DNA from: Paragyromitra xinjiangensis
Taxonomy: Eukaryota > Ascomycota > Pezizomycetes > Pezizales > Discinaceae
Length of the DNA stretch: 64,000 nt
Assembly (NCBI GenBank): GCA_038503065.1
Contig: JBCAMK010000015.1
Coordinates: 620,001-684,000 of the forward strand
Reading direction: 5' to 3'
Shown: positions 12,309 through 24,122 of the stretch, in pieces
Layout: each line of letters begins with the position of its first letter
Position numbering within the stretch: the first letter of the stretch is position 1
Program-made: the position numbers and the translations under genes
The notes under the pieces: model-generated
What the model was told of the DNA's origin: nothing
What the model saw: only the letters and a program-made list of their open reading frames with translations
Database searches by the model: none

Positions 12309-12854
12309 TTTATGGCCTTAGTGGACAAGTGGTTCCGTTCGTTCGAACATACGACACCGGGGTGCTTGCTGTTCGTTTCTTTTTTGTTTCTCCGGAAAGT
12401 GAAAGCTGCTGTATGTGCTTTGCCAGCACAATATGGTCTGCAGGGTGGGCAATCCAAAGGTACGTGGCTGAGCCCCGCGTTTTATTGCTTGCATATGATC
12501 CCTACCATAGTTAACTGATTGGGATTCTATAGCCGAAGCATAGATAATCACTCGTGAGGCTCTCAAGCAACCTAAAACTTACGGCGACTTCTCAGTCTAC
12601 GGAAGAGCCAATTGCCTCTCCCACTGTTATCTTCAGGCCTTCTGCACTTCTGACCTCACAATAAACTTTGCAAGCCCTCGCAAGATACCCTACCCCCTCT
12701 ACTAGTCAAAGCCCTCTTGGCAAAACTCCTTAAAACAAAAAAACAAAAACAAAGGACATGTACACCACACATACAGAATCATAAAACTGCCTTCAAACTT
12801 CCAAGTGGCCATATGCGATGCACAGCCAACACCAACCCCAGCCCAAAAAGAAGA
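12309..12854. other. Intergenic, no gene seen
   Basis: Promoter of the ankyrin gene on the left and 3' flank of the tRNA gene on the right. Overlapping open frames at 12249-12566 on both strands start and stop without family features. Confidence 0.5.
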
Positions 12855-12927
12855 TGCCCGAAAGGCGAGTCGAACGCCTGATCTTCGCATTACGAGTGCG
12901 ACGCCTTACCAACTTGGCCATCCGGGC
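12855..12927 (-). tRNA. tRNA-Thr, anticodon CGT
   Basis: The minus strand folds into a complete cloverleaf without an intron. The 7-bp acceptor stem is GCCCGGA with TTCGGGC, including one G-T pair. The D arm has GGCC..GGTAAGGC. The anticodon stem is TCGCA/TGCGA around loop CTCGTAA, with anticodon CGT at 12894-12892, reading ACG threonine codons. The T arm is AGGCG TTCGACT CGCCT. The total is 73 bases including the discriminator A at 12855. The T-loop TTCGACT and the GGTAAGGC segment correspond to internal B and A boxes for RNA polymerase III. CCA is not encoded. Confidence 0.93.
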
Positions 12928-14201
12928 TCGTTTCTGTTGGGTCTCCTGGGATTTTGACTGAGTTTGTACTAACTAGAGTTATATCGCGAACCCCTGTACC
13001 AAGGACCCATCTAAATCTCCATACTGGTGCAAGTCTTCGGAAAAGAGAATCCCGAAAGAAAGTAGTTACACGGTGGATCAAAACACACCTAGGCTACTTA
13101 GGCTTAGAGAGCAATCCCTCCAAAGTCCCCCATATTTTGAACGCCGATATACGAGTAAAGTTGGAGAACGTTCCGGTAACCAATGAGGTAAAAAACTAGT
13201 TTGAGAGGTCGATTTTGAGAGGTTGCACCATGCAAAGGAGATGAGGGATGGAGTAAAAAAAGCTACATAATTGGAAGATATCTACTACAATTCTACGCGA
13301 GATGGGCCACAATTAGCCAAAACCCAAACTGGGTGCATATCATTCTTAATCCTTCAATTGGTCAAGACCCTTCCACAGCTCGTAATCTCTAACACTTATG
13401 ACTTACCCCAGACATCTACTCTCAAACTCGAGCAAACCCATGAATTCCGTTTACCAACCAGCTCCACATCACTACCCCCTATACCGAAGGCTATAGTTGC
13501 TGGCAGTAGGAGATGAGGACAAGCCTGCCACTTCACCAAATTGCCCCGCTCTCAGCTCAGAGCGGCTCCTCCATGTATCATAAGCGGCACTTTGCTAGCA
13601 TTGTTGGAAACGCACAAAATAAATCTACCGACGATGGCACCGGAAGTAAAATAAGCGTCGTTTGAATGAGAACCCAGAATTGTGGAAGACCCAAATTTCT
13701 ATTTGCATCTGGTACTACGTTACATCCACAACGTGATATTCCATCTCCATCCCAACTGTATGTAATGAAGATCCTCTCAACACCACTAATAAGACAAAGC
13801 CCAAAATGACCATTTCTACTGCAAGTAGCAGAAAACCTGCGTGAAGAGAATTGAATCAAGTAAACAAGACGATAGAGACGCATAATCGGCACTCAAGGGA
13901 AGGGGAAAGGCTGGTACACTTTGATCAAAAGGAGAAAGTATGCATAAGTCATAAAATCGTAACTTGTAATTTTTTAGTGTGAAAGTAAGAAAATGTAACA
14001 ATAAAACAATGCACCCAATGAAAAAAGAAACCAGCCCGCTATGAGATAAAAAACAAATGCAATGAAGGTGGATATGAATGCCAGACCCAAACAAAAAAGC
14101 GCAAGATTAAAAAACACTAATGTAACCCTCCCGGATGAATCAAAAGAACCCATGTGACAGAATAGAAACAAAAATAAAAATACAAAACTTAAATACCTTT
14201 C
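12928..14201. other. Intergenic
   Basis: Contains the tRNA upstream flank and the 3' flank of PRM1. An open frame on the minus strand near 13974-14171 would give a hydrophobic peptide, but it lies in the T-rich sequence just downstream of the PRM1 stop and is more likely 3' UTR. Nothing else seen. Confidence 0.45.
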
Positions 14202-16506
14202 TCAATTCTTCTCACCCCTCGAGGCTGTGCTCAGGCTGTGGTGCACGTTTCCATACATGCTCCTTCTATAATCCTGGCTATCTTCTAGAGCTACCCGGTT
14301 GTTTACACTCCCCAGGTGAACTTGAACATACTCGTTTGGATCTGCCTTTTCATCCGTTCCGAATGTTTCTTCAAACCCTCTTGACCCGTTGCTTCTACTG
14401 CTCCCGTTGCTCCCGCTTGTAGTTGCGCGGCCGAACGTTGGGAACCTAGGACTCGCCCTATTTGGGCCCACCACTAGTGGCGCAGGCGCAATGCCTCGAT
14501 CTCCATGAACCTTATCCCGTCCAAAGCAGAGCACACAAGTCCTAATCAAAGCAATAAGGCAGACCAAGAGCCAGACAGCGGCGATGCAGCCAGAAAGGAT
14601 TGCTTCTTCTCTAAGCATGCCTTCCCATTTGTTGGTCAACTTGAGGACGACACCGGTAATCTTGTCGGTTGCAGCACCGCTCGTATCAGAGAGGAAAGAC
14701 TGTGCGCCTTTTGCATCTGGTGCGATGCTGTCTTGGGCGCCGAGGGAGAAAGTATCATTGGGGAGAAGCGGGAAGGTTATGTGTGCGTTATCGTGGACCC
14801 AAGTGAGGCCCTTTTGGATGCCTTTTACCTTGAGGCCGATTAGGCAATTGAGGACATCTTTGATAGGGTCGGCGAAGGGTGTGCTCCCAAAGAGTGTGTC
14901 AACGCTATTGTACATCTCGTCGACGAAAACAGTCAAAGTGTCATTGACGGCATCGGTTCCATTCACAACCCAACCGAAGATCTCGTTATTGAACTCAGTA
15001 TTGGTAGTGTTGATCGCGTCGTTCGTCTTGACTGCCCATGCTACGCTCGCCGCAGTGAGCTGCTTAACAACGAGATCCGCAAATTGGCCAACTTCGGCAG
15101 CAAGTGCAGGTGCAGCTTTCTCAACCTGCCTCAGAAGAACATATTGCGAAAGCACACTGGCCAATCCAGCAACAGCAAGTGAAAGCACAAACAGCGCTGG
15201 GGTAGTAGTGACATAAGCCACCGCCCACCTGACCAGCACCTGCTTGCGGGCCGACTTGAACATACTCGATAGCTTCAATCCAACGGTAGACGAGAATGGT
15301 CGCGAGGAGATAACAATGATATCGATTGGGTCCCAGGTGTGGTCAGGGTCAACGATCATATAGGCACGAGACCTTGTAGTACGCCAGTTCCATATCTCGC
15401 GGTAGGCCATGGGGATCATAGCCAACAGGGCGAGAACGACGATGATAATGATGAGAATCATCTTGACCTTTGAGATAGTCTTCACCAGACCGTCAAAGAA
15501 GTTGTTGATGGATGGGTTGTCAGAGCAGAAGGAAAGTTGCTCCTTTTCAGGGACAGGCAAGACAGAGCGATCGAATTCATAGACACCGATAGACTCATTG
15601 ACGAGTTTCTGGAATGGGTATTAGCACCGAACAATGAGCAAGAAAACATTGGGGAGGGAGACGAACGGCAATAGCTTGGAACGGAATTCTAATGGCATTA
15701 TCTGCAGCCTCCCTAACCTCGTCGAACGTCGGGATACTATCTTTGATCTGCTCCAATTTTGTGTCCAACTCGCTAGGGATTTTGATATTCTTTAGCTTAT
15801 CTAATGAAGGGATATCGAGTGTTGGGATCGTAATGTCGCTGCCGAAGAAAGCAGGTACAGTATTCAGGGTAGAGGTAACTTTCTTCATCCCAGCCTCGAA
15901 TGAATCCACACTGTCGGAAATATCATCGAAGATGGTGGTCAAAGTTTCGTTGATGAAGTCAGCAATTTTCTGTGTAGCATCAAGGACAGCAGTAAGAGAT
16001 CCCGTGACAGCCAATGTGATCAAACAGACATATGTAGACCTGATAAGATCAATAACAAACACCACAATCTCTTGAATCCCCGTAATAATCATAAGCAGTG
16101 ATTTTTCCAGTGCTCGTACACCAGCCTCGACACTCTTTGCTGCAAGCTCGTTGACCCCAGCAGCCATATAGTGCGGCATAGAAGCCATCGCAGAACCCAT
16201 ACTCTCAACACCAGTACATGCTGATAGTGCCTCTGATCGAGCTGACTCCATATCGCTATCAAGTGATCGTGTAGCCAGCAGGAGCCGTACCAGCACAAGC
16301 ATAAGGAGGAGTGTCCAGCGGTTGAACCATACTTGAGAGAGACGAGCTTGAAGCCCGAGGTATGGCGTAAGGTCGGGTGATGTTGAAGGCAATCTCCGTT
16401 TAGGGTTCGTGGCGTCTTCATAGCTTGGGACTTCCGTGGGGTAGTTCATATTGTCGTTATGTGAAGTAAAGTTTTGGGGCATCGAGCCAGGAATGAAACC
16501 AGCCAT
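14202..16506 (-). CDS. PRM1: Plasma membrane fusion protein Prm1 (748 aa)
   Basis: Two exons, 15667-16506 and 14202-15608, joined in phase 0 across a 58-base intron with a GCTAAT branch site. Prm1 is a multipass membrane protein that stabilises plasma-membrane fusion during mating and, in filamentous fungi, hyphal fusion. The order of membrane segments fits: one near residue 65-80, two adjacent hydrophobic segments around 150-185, one near 305-325 (MILIIIIVVLALLAMIP), one near 390-410, and a last one about 620-640. Between them are large loops with glycosylation sequons such as NGT and NDT. The segment WDPIDIIVISSRPF after the fourth hydrophobic segment is characteristic of the family. The cytoplasmic tail is Ser/Gly/Arg-rich. 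Its length is within the range I expect for Pezizomycotina Prm1. Confidence 0.93.
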
Positions 16507-19500
16507 AGTAGTAATGGGTTGCTATCTAAGCAACGAAAGAATATAAAAAGAAAAGAAAAGAAAAACCCCGAAGAGGGGGAGTGATTATAAAAAGTCGCTT
16601 TATGTCCAGCAGAATGAGCGGCAGAGAGGATGGTAAAAGTCTTGAGAAAAAAAGAGTTGGACCGGACCGATACTATTATGAATTCAAACCTTCTTTGTAT
16701 CCGTGTTGTTTCACAGATGAAGCTGATGTGCTGAAGTTGAAATCGTCAGTGGTCGTGAGAGAAAGTAAGAAAAAGTGCTGACCAGCAGTCAGGCAAGCTT
16801 GAAAATAAGAAATGGCCCTGGTTCTTCGACCTTCGAGGGAATCGTTGGCTTCTTGAATGAACTTGACTGACACAGGCAGGGGGTGGTCAAATACAATAGT
16901 GGGACCCAAGATCATTCAAGACTGGACAAACACATCCATATTTATCTCCACCTGAATCACTATTATTACTGGCCTGAATAGCAGCAACCAACGAGCGCCT
17001 CAACCCAGCAGAATTCTTGCAAGAAGATCGGCAACCCTATCCATTCGTCACTGTGCAGCCTCAATAGAGGACGTCTTGTGCAGCCAATAGAATGGCCATT
17101 CTCCCATCTTTCTCAAGCGTTCCTTTCTCTGCAGCTTTGTTCCTGGATCCCTGGTTGATTCTGCTCCTGTCCGCGGCTATCTATGTCAGGGTCCGAGACA
17201 TCCACTGGAAACTCCAAGCGATGACCAAAGATCCTCAAGTGTCCCTCTCCTCCATGTGCGGTGTGCTGTGTATGTGCCGTCACCAAATCTCGTTTCGGCT
17301 TGGACCTGCATGTAGATCTATCCAGCTATCAATTTGAAATCGCCACACTGCACCGCCCATCCAATAGCTTGAGTTTCCCCCCTCGCCTAAAAATAAGCCG
17401 CAAACGAAACAAATAAATAAAATAACTCTTTTTGTCGACTTTTGTCCCTTAATTCTCTCGTTTCGTACGTTTCTCCCGTTAACCACCCCGTTTTGTAGAA
17501 ACCCTAAATCCACTTCGTCCACCTCAAACAGGGGACGTCGCGACTTTGACGGAAAAAAAAATCATCACGATATGTGCTCCCCCTGACCAAATTTCCACCG
17601 CGCAATCATGTCGCGTAGGTATATTTGGCACATAATTTTTCCCGGACCGGTAATTCCAGCAGCCAGTAGGCGCCCATACAAAACTCATCCATCTTATTAT
17701 GGCACCCGTGACTTCGCGATCTATCCCATTCTGACCATCGATACGCGCTTCTCCTGAGTTTCTCAACACCATCTCAGCTGCTCTTCTCCGAAAAAACTCT
17801 GCAGGCTTTTTGTAGCGCCGGGTGGAAGCCTTCGTATCTTCCGATGACATAAATATCGGGGCCGTTATTCCGAAACTTGGGAGGCTGTGGCTGGACTTCC
17901 TCAGTTCTCTAAATTCATCTACCTACTGTCATGCGGGATCGTGCGTTGTGCTTCTGGAGCTAGCCCTGCTCGTAGGTATTATTCGCGTGTACGAGACACC
18001 ACATCTTCACCGGAACTATAGGTCTTAGCATTCTCCAGCGATAGGCTGGTAGGAAATGGGCAATATCTTGACCACCATTCAAACTAGAAGAGGCACTGCT
18101 AGCTGAAGCCATACCATGCACTCTCAGGATCCTCACAACCACATAGCCTAGTGGAATAACCAGACAACAAAGACGATAAGAAATACCCATAGAACATAGA
18201 AAACCAGAGACCAAGAAACCACAACACCGTACGCCTAACACTTAGATCAACCCCATTCAGCCTTCTCACAAACCATCACTCGCCCTTTCCCCCTCCTCAG
18301 AATCATAGCCAAACGGGAAAACTCCGTTCATCGCCTATCCGTGCCACAACGATCTTCCTGCACTGCCTACGCGAGCCACCACGCCGCAGCTGTGCGTAAA
18401 TAGATATCCGAGATTCAAGCGGTTCTTGAAACCTCAAGATCTGGGATCCCTGTCGTTGATCTGCAGCGAGACTAGCCGAACCGAGATTCATAGCCTTCCT
18501 TCGTATGTCCGTTGATTGCGTACGTACCTTCGTGCTCTCTTTCCGCGAAAGTAGTTCCTTTGAAAAAGATTCTGTGTAGTGGATTTGCAATCGTACCCTC
18601 TGTCACTCTAATAAAACAATTATGTTTTCTACGACGAGTGTTGTAAGTTGTATTAGCGCTTAGGTTAAGTCAAACTTGTATTAAACGTCGGGGCTTTTTT
18701 TTTCTTCCCCCCATGGGTATCACTTAAAACACTAGGCGGCACGGCAAGGATTTGAGACGGGAAATTAAATTTATATATAGCCAACTAGTATAGGACTGCC
18801 TAGCAAGGCTTTCTCTTAACTAAAAGTATGTAGTGTAATTTAATCTCGATTTCGCGATTAGTGGCAGGCATGATTTACTCGAGTGATCAATAGTGAACCG
18901 ATTATTTTTCTTTCTCCAGGACAGCCAGCCGAAGCCCTGACAGAACGAAGCTCAATGCCTATTTCCTCTAAACCTCGATCGTAAATACTTCTTACTTTAG
19001 AAACACCTGTAGATAGTGAGAAATGGAAAGAAATACTGAACTTCTGTCGCTTCGTAGTCTAATAGATGATCTTTCTAACCCGCACACCGTCTCTTCCGTT
19101 TTACCTTACCAATGAAGCCATCTACTATCTTCTCCCAAGAGACAAACCCGAGTTTCACAGTGATCTGGGCTTCCCCACCTCCGTGCTTTTTCCGGCTGCC
19201 GCTGTGCAAAATCTGTAAAGCCGAACTTCCGAGCCAGCTTCTCTCCAACAGTTTACTAGATGTTAGAGAGTTCGTTGAAACGTCTTTTCTAAGTGTTTTC
19301 TGGCAGTTGTGCCATATTCCGGGCGGTTACACTTGTCTAATGAGAAGGGAGAGATGGTCTTTTGATAGTAACGATATACAATTCACCTAATAGAAATGTT
19401 TGACGGTCTTAGATATAGGTGATACGTTCCTAAGGACCAATTAAAGCTCAGTGATATTGTCCTATTTATTGCAAGTCCAGACCTTTAGTTTTCTTATTAG

Positions 19501-20665
19501 TTTAGTCAGATATTAGGCATATTGTGAGAACGTGGTGGGGGGAATCTGACACGTACGTAAGTGTATCACACGTATAAGTAGTCTATTAGCATATGAAAGG
19601 TGTTTTCTATGACAAAACAGGTATATCAGAGAAAATCCACTAAATGATTATCTTAGTCATATACTATCACTCGACTCAACTCCTCGGCCATGTGTTCATT
19701 AATATCGAAGTGATAGGGAATATAGAATAGACTAGCGTACGAGCCCCGTGACCTTTCTGAGGGTAGAAAAGAGTCGGTGTGTCAGAAATATAGAGTCCAA
19801 TGTATCCGGCGCCACATGTATTCAATTAAAACCGCCTCCATTACCACGCAGAGGAACGGCTATCAGATCTGCGGGTGAGAATAAACCTGCAAAATCGACA
19901 GATTCATTTTGTAGCTATGTAACTCTAGGAGTTGGTTACCGGTATAGGTCCTAGTAGTCCAAAAGGAGCATATCATGATACACGAGAATAACAATATCAG
20001 TGAGAGGGAAAAGAGTGGTCATCACGTATGTCGTTCTTTCTTTATCCTATCACTGAAGAAATTATCGGGCCTCTTACCGATTCTGCTTTGTCAAATAAAG
20101 CTTGTAGGAATAATATAGGGAAAAAAACATGAGTGAGAATTTATGATTGCGAGACAATAAAGGTTTATAAAGCTCCTTTGCCAATACGGCAGGTACTATA
20201 GCCCATTCACTCGACCCAAAGGGACGGTAGTACCTGTAGTGAAAACATAAGCCTAAAAGGGAGATTTATGGAGAGATCGTTGGTTCGAGTGAACGAACTT
20301 ACGATGGCCACGCCATGTACCGCGAGGGTGATCTGCCCCGACTGATCCCAGCTTGTCCTCCATATAATTAACAGGAGTACCAACTTCCAGAAGTCAAGAC
20401 CGCTTCAACAACAGAGATCTCAACATTCAGGTTAGCCTTCTGTGAGATCATCCTCAATCTTCCAGCCTCTTTTTCCACTAATCACTCCATAACTTCTTCT
20501 AATGCTCAAATTCCCTTCATCGCCCTTCGCCATCTTTCCCCTAGCCAAGTGTCTTCCTCATCCTACCATAATCTCTGCATCGTCGTCGTTCCTCCTCAAC
20601 CTGCATATTGACAACCAGTCACTCAAGTTAGTACAGTGTTAGAAACTCTCTTTTTCTAAGTATCC
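16507..20665. other. Long gene-poor stretch
   Basis: About 4.1 kb. The left end is the PRM1 promoter, with a purine-rich run AAAGAAAAG repeated at 16545-16565. A 326-base open frame with ATG at 17850 (minus) has no family resemblance or secretion signal and is not called. From about 18600 to 20300 the sequence is AT-rich with dense stops on both strands and looks like decayed repeat DNA. No tRNA or other RNA gene was recognised. Confidence 0.45.
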
Positions 20666-21089
20666 TCAACCCACTTCATAACCCCGCTTATTTCGAGCAG
20701 CAGTCTTTGCAACAGCATAGACATCATCACTACCGCCAATGACCCACAACGTAACCGAATCTCCACCCTCATCTTGGAGCCTAGCAATGTCGAAATCGAT
20801 ACCAAACCGCTGCAACTCGGAATAGCCGTATTACTGGCAGCCAGAAATAAACGTGCAGAGATTGCGTCGGTTCTTCTTTGATCTTGAGAATATCAATTAG
20901 TGTGATGAGTCTGCTGTAACTATTGGAGTTAGAGGTGTGTTTGTTGGTTTTTGTAGTGGAATCGGACGTCTTGGGGTAGGGATGGAATATGGTTCTTGTA
21001 GATGATGCTGAGAGAGGTAGTCCTGGTGGTAGCGGTAGGAGAAATAGAAGTAGGGCTAAGGTTGATGGGAGGATACTGAGAGGTGACAT
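20666..21089 (-). CDS. Candidate small secreted protein (126 aa)
   Basis: Two exons, 20853-21089 and 20666-20809, with a 42-base GT..AG intron (GTTTAT..TTGCAG) in phase 0. The ATG at 21089 opens a clear signal peptide with a Leu/Pro-rich hydrophobic core ending near SASS at residue 30. After a Ser/Thr/Asn/Lys-rich linker, the second exon reads as good protein: RFGIDFDIARLQDEGG, then TLWVIGGSDDVYAVAKTAA. I recognise no family and there are no cysteines. The intron is short even for this window, and without the join the first exon reads on only to residue 102, so the model is tentative. It might be a cell-wall-associated or effector-like protein. Confidence 0.4.
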
Positions 21090-21842
21090 CGTTGTAAGTG
21101 AAAGTTATGAAGAGTACATATATGGAAAAGTGCGGGGAATTGAAAGATAAGATGAGGGCTTTAGGATGAAAACTGACAAACAATCAGAGTAGCCAATGTG
21201 ACCGATATCAGTAAGGCTGAGCGAATAACAGGGCTAGGGCTAGGGTATATTCTGGGAGACAGCGAGAAACAGGACAGCGGAAGACATCTAAAAGCACGAC
21301 CGGGAAGACGCGCTGTTGTGGCCAGCAGCACGCGTGCACCCCGCCTGTACCCACCCCACCTTACGTTGCCCCAGCGACAGCAAGAAGACTCAGTCAGCAC
21401 TGTTATGTAATTGATTGGCGTTCCCGACTCATCGCTGACTTGACTCCACTTGACTCGACTTGACCTGACTTGGCTGGTTGATTGACTTGCTCTCTTTGCT
21501 TGGCATCGCTCAGATTGTTTCGTCTATTTTTTTTCTCTCGGCGGTTATCGCCAGTGGTTGGTCGCCGGTGACAGAAACTTCCTCTTCCCTGCACAGACCA
21601 GACTCTGACCTTTCCTACGAACTCATTCACTCATTCACTCATCCCACTCATCCCACCCCTCGACTCGACCCACCCCAGCCCTCGAGGTCACCTTCATATA
21701 ACGTCACACATCACACGAACACAAAGAGCCCCCTCAACCCAACCCCCGTCCCATCACAAAACCCCTTCTCCCCCCCCCCTGCTCGTGTTCATTCATCCAT
21801 TCTACGTACCATCACCTCATCGCGCATCACTCGCTCTCTCCC
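21090..21842. promoter_or_regulatory. Promoter and CT-rich leader of the KH-domain gene
   Basis: Holds a 4 x 10-base tandem repeat (listed separately), a pyrimidine-rich tract at about 21580-21840, and within it a local repeat of ACTCATTC units at 21621-21660. CT-rich tracts just upstream of the start codon are common in highly expressed fungal genes. The left side also serves as the 5' flank of the divergent small secreted candidate. Confidence 0.45.
21437..21476. repeat. Four tandem 10-base units, consensus GACTTGACTC
   Basis: Units at 21437-21446, 21447-21456, 21457-21466 and 21467-21476. The first is the consensus, the second differs at one base, the third at one, and the fourth at three. 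Each unit contains TTGACTC or a close variant, which includes the TGACTC half of a bZIP (Gcn4/CpcA-like) site. They lie about 370-405 bases upstream of the KH-gene start codon, so they could be a regulatory array or a neutral minisatellite. Confidence 0.7.
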
Positions 21843-24122
21843 ATGGCGGCTGATCACCAAAATGTTGCTGCTCTTCTAGCTGCTCTAAGTACATCTCCCT
21901 CCCAATTCCACAGAGCCAACCACTGACATAATTCTCCCAGCTGCGCGACCCCCCGGAAACCAAGGTCCCCCTCAGGGCTACACCGGTCTTCCCGCAGGTC
22001 TCGGTCAGCAAGTCCCACAGAACATCGCCTCTCCCCCTGGAATGGGCTATAGCATGCCGCAGCCATCCGCATCAGGTTCTCTCGACCTGAGTAACATCAA
22101 GCCAACAGCCTCCGGAAAAGTCTCGCTCAACGATGCTGTCGCGCGCGCGAAAGCGCGAGCTGCGGAGATGGGTATCCAACAAGGATACAGAGGGGAGCAA
22201 GCCCGTAAGCTGCCCCAATTCTCAAGAATCGAAGAAAGAAAGAAAAAACTAATGACGCACCAGCAACACGCTATGAAGACCCACGTACCCGTTATAGCGC
22301 GCCTCCCCGTCACTCTCGCTCGCGCTCCCGTTCTCCCCCCACCCGTCGCGGCCCAGACCCCTTCCGCGACGCTTACAATCCCTTCCGAGATGAGCGACGC
22401 GGTCGCGCCTCCTCCGATTACACCTCCCGCGATCGTGAGCGCTCCTATAGTCCACCGGCACAGCGTCGCGGGGGTCCCCCCGGCGGCAGTTATCAGAATT
22501 CACCCCCTCCTGCGCGTGGCGGCGGCAATTTCGGCGGTACACATCGCACGCGCTCTCCACCCCCTGATGCTGAACAGATGAATATCGAGTCCTCGCTCGT
22601 AGGGTTAATCATTGGGCGTGGCGGAGAGACACTGCGGCGTGTAGAGCAAGAGACAGGTGCGCGGGTGCAATTCCTGACGAATGGGCAGGACCGTGATAGC
22701 GGTGGTGAGCGCGTCTGTAATATCCAGGGTAACCGCGTGCAAATTGCTGCGGCGCGACGGGCGATTGAGGCAATTATTGCTGAGAATGGTCCCTCTGGCG
22801 GGGGAATGGGTGGTGGACCCCCTAGAGGTGGTGGTGGTGGAGGAGGAAAATTTGGGGGTGGTGCAGGAGGCGGTGGTGGGAGTGGGGGAGGGCAACCAAA
22901 TTTGAGGGATGGAGGTTGGTCCAATTTTCATGGAAGCATGAGTAACAGTAGTGGTGAATTTGCGCAGAGTTTCCTTTTCCGTTTTATACCCCTCCCCTCT
23001 TCTTTCCCTTCCTCTATTCGCTTTTTAATACTTATTTTGAGGCTTGGTCTGGGAGTAAACGGCATGCTAACTCCTTATAGAGGACTCAATTCAAATACTT
23101 GTCCCCGACCGCACCGTCGGCCTCATCATTGGCCGTGGCGGAGAGACAATTCGTGATATCCAAGATAAGTCTGGGTGTCATGTTAACATTGTCGGCGAAA
23201 CTAAAAGCCAGAATGGCCAGCGCCCAGTAAACCTAATTGGTTCCGTTGCAGCAGCTGAGCACGCAAAACGACTCATTATGGAGATTGTTGAGAGCGATAA
23301 CGCTGGGTCTGGCCCACCGCCTACTGTCGCCCCTGGGAGACCGGAGAGAGGACCCCCGCAGGGTGGAGGGGGAGGTGGAGGGTATTATGGTGGCCATGGG
23401 GATGGTGGAGGTAGAGGAGGCCATGGTGGTGGCGGAGGCGGGGATGGGCGGTTGAGTGAGACTATTAAGGTGCCGATTGATGCTGTGGGAATGATTATCG
23501 GGAAAGGTAAAAAGCGGACCAACTTCATCCAGCAAGCGTGCGTAAAATTAACCAGTTCGGCTATACTAGGTGGAGAGACAATCAAAGAGATGCAGTCTTC
23601 AACTGGTTGCAGAATCAACGTCTCCTCTCAATTCAACCAAAACGACCCTGAGCGAGAGATCGCCCTTGCCGGTACCCGCGACGCCATAAACCGTGCTCGA
23701 CAAGCAATTGAAGAGAAAGTCGAAGCATCTGTAACGAACCTTCCTTTCCACCCTCCCCCTTCCCGCCATGAAAACCACTAACCTCACTTACCCAGTACTC
23801 AAAGTCACGTAATGGGCCACCAAACCGCCCACCCCCCGGGGGTCATTCCGGAGGTCACGGAGGCCATAACAGAGACTCCTACTCCCAACCCCCTCAACAA
23901 CAACCTTCATGGGCATCATACGCACAACCGCAGCAAGCTCAACAGCAACCACCTTCTGGCGCACCCCCTGGTGTAGCCGGCGCCACACCGGCTGCCGCAG
24001 ATCCGAACGACCCATATGCTCCGTACGGAGGTTACCAAGCGTATTGCGCTATGTACTATGCAGCGATGATGCAGCAGCAGCAAGCACAGGGCGGTGCAGG
24101 AGGAGCAGCACCAGGAACTTAA
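21843..24122 (+). CDS. Three-KH-domain RNA/ssDNA-binding protein, FUBP/KHSRP-like (633 aa)
   Basis: Six exons: 21843-21888, 21941-22204, 22264-22941, 23081-23506, 23570-23730 and 23796-24122. The start ATG begins MAADHQNVAALLAAL. After the conserved segment LDLSNIKPTASGKVSLNDAV and an Arg/Ser-rich stretch (about 105-200) come three type-I KH domains. KH1 (about 210-280) and KH2 (about 331-400) both have VGLIIGRGGET; KH3 (about 457-525) has VGMIIGKGGETI. All three keep the GxxG nucleic-acid-contact loop. Long Gly-rich linkers separate them, and the tail is Pro/Gln/Tyr-rich. FUBP-type proteins bind single-stranded AU-rich RNA or DNA and act in splicing, mRNA decay or transcription. The intron at 23507-23569 cuts inside the KH3 GxxG loop. 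A CT-rich leader and tandem repeats lie upstream. Confidence 0.92.

Noticed and set aside
13974..14171. Hydrophobic minus-strand frame downstream of PRM1
   Set aside because: It starts with TTG and lies in the T-rich sequence right after the PRM1 stop, so it is probably 3' UTR.
17524..17850. 108-codon ATG-initiated frame on the minus strand
   Set aside because: No signal peptide, domain or splice partner, and it lies in a long gene-poor stretch; length alone is weak support.
21228..21246. GGGCTA repeats resembling telomere sequence
   Set aside because: Only two to three units, and the unit is not TTAGGG; a chance short repeat.
22493..22931. Proline-rich minus-strand frames opposite the KH gene
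   Set aside because: They mirror the Gly-rich linker of the KH protein on the other strand.
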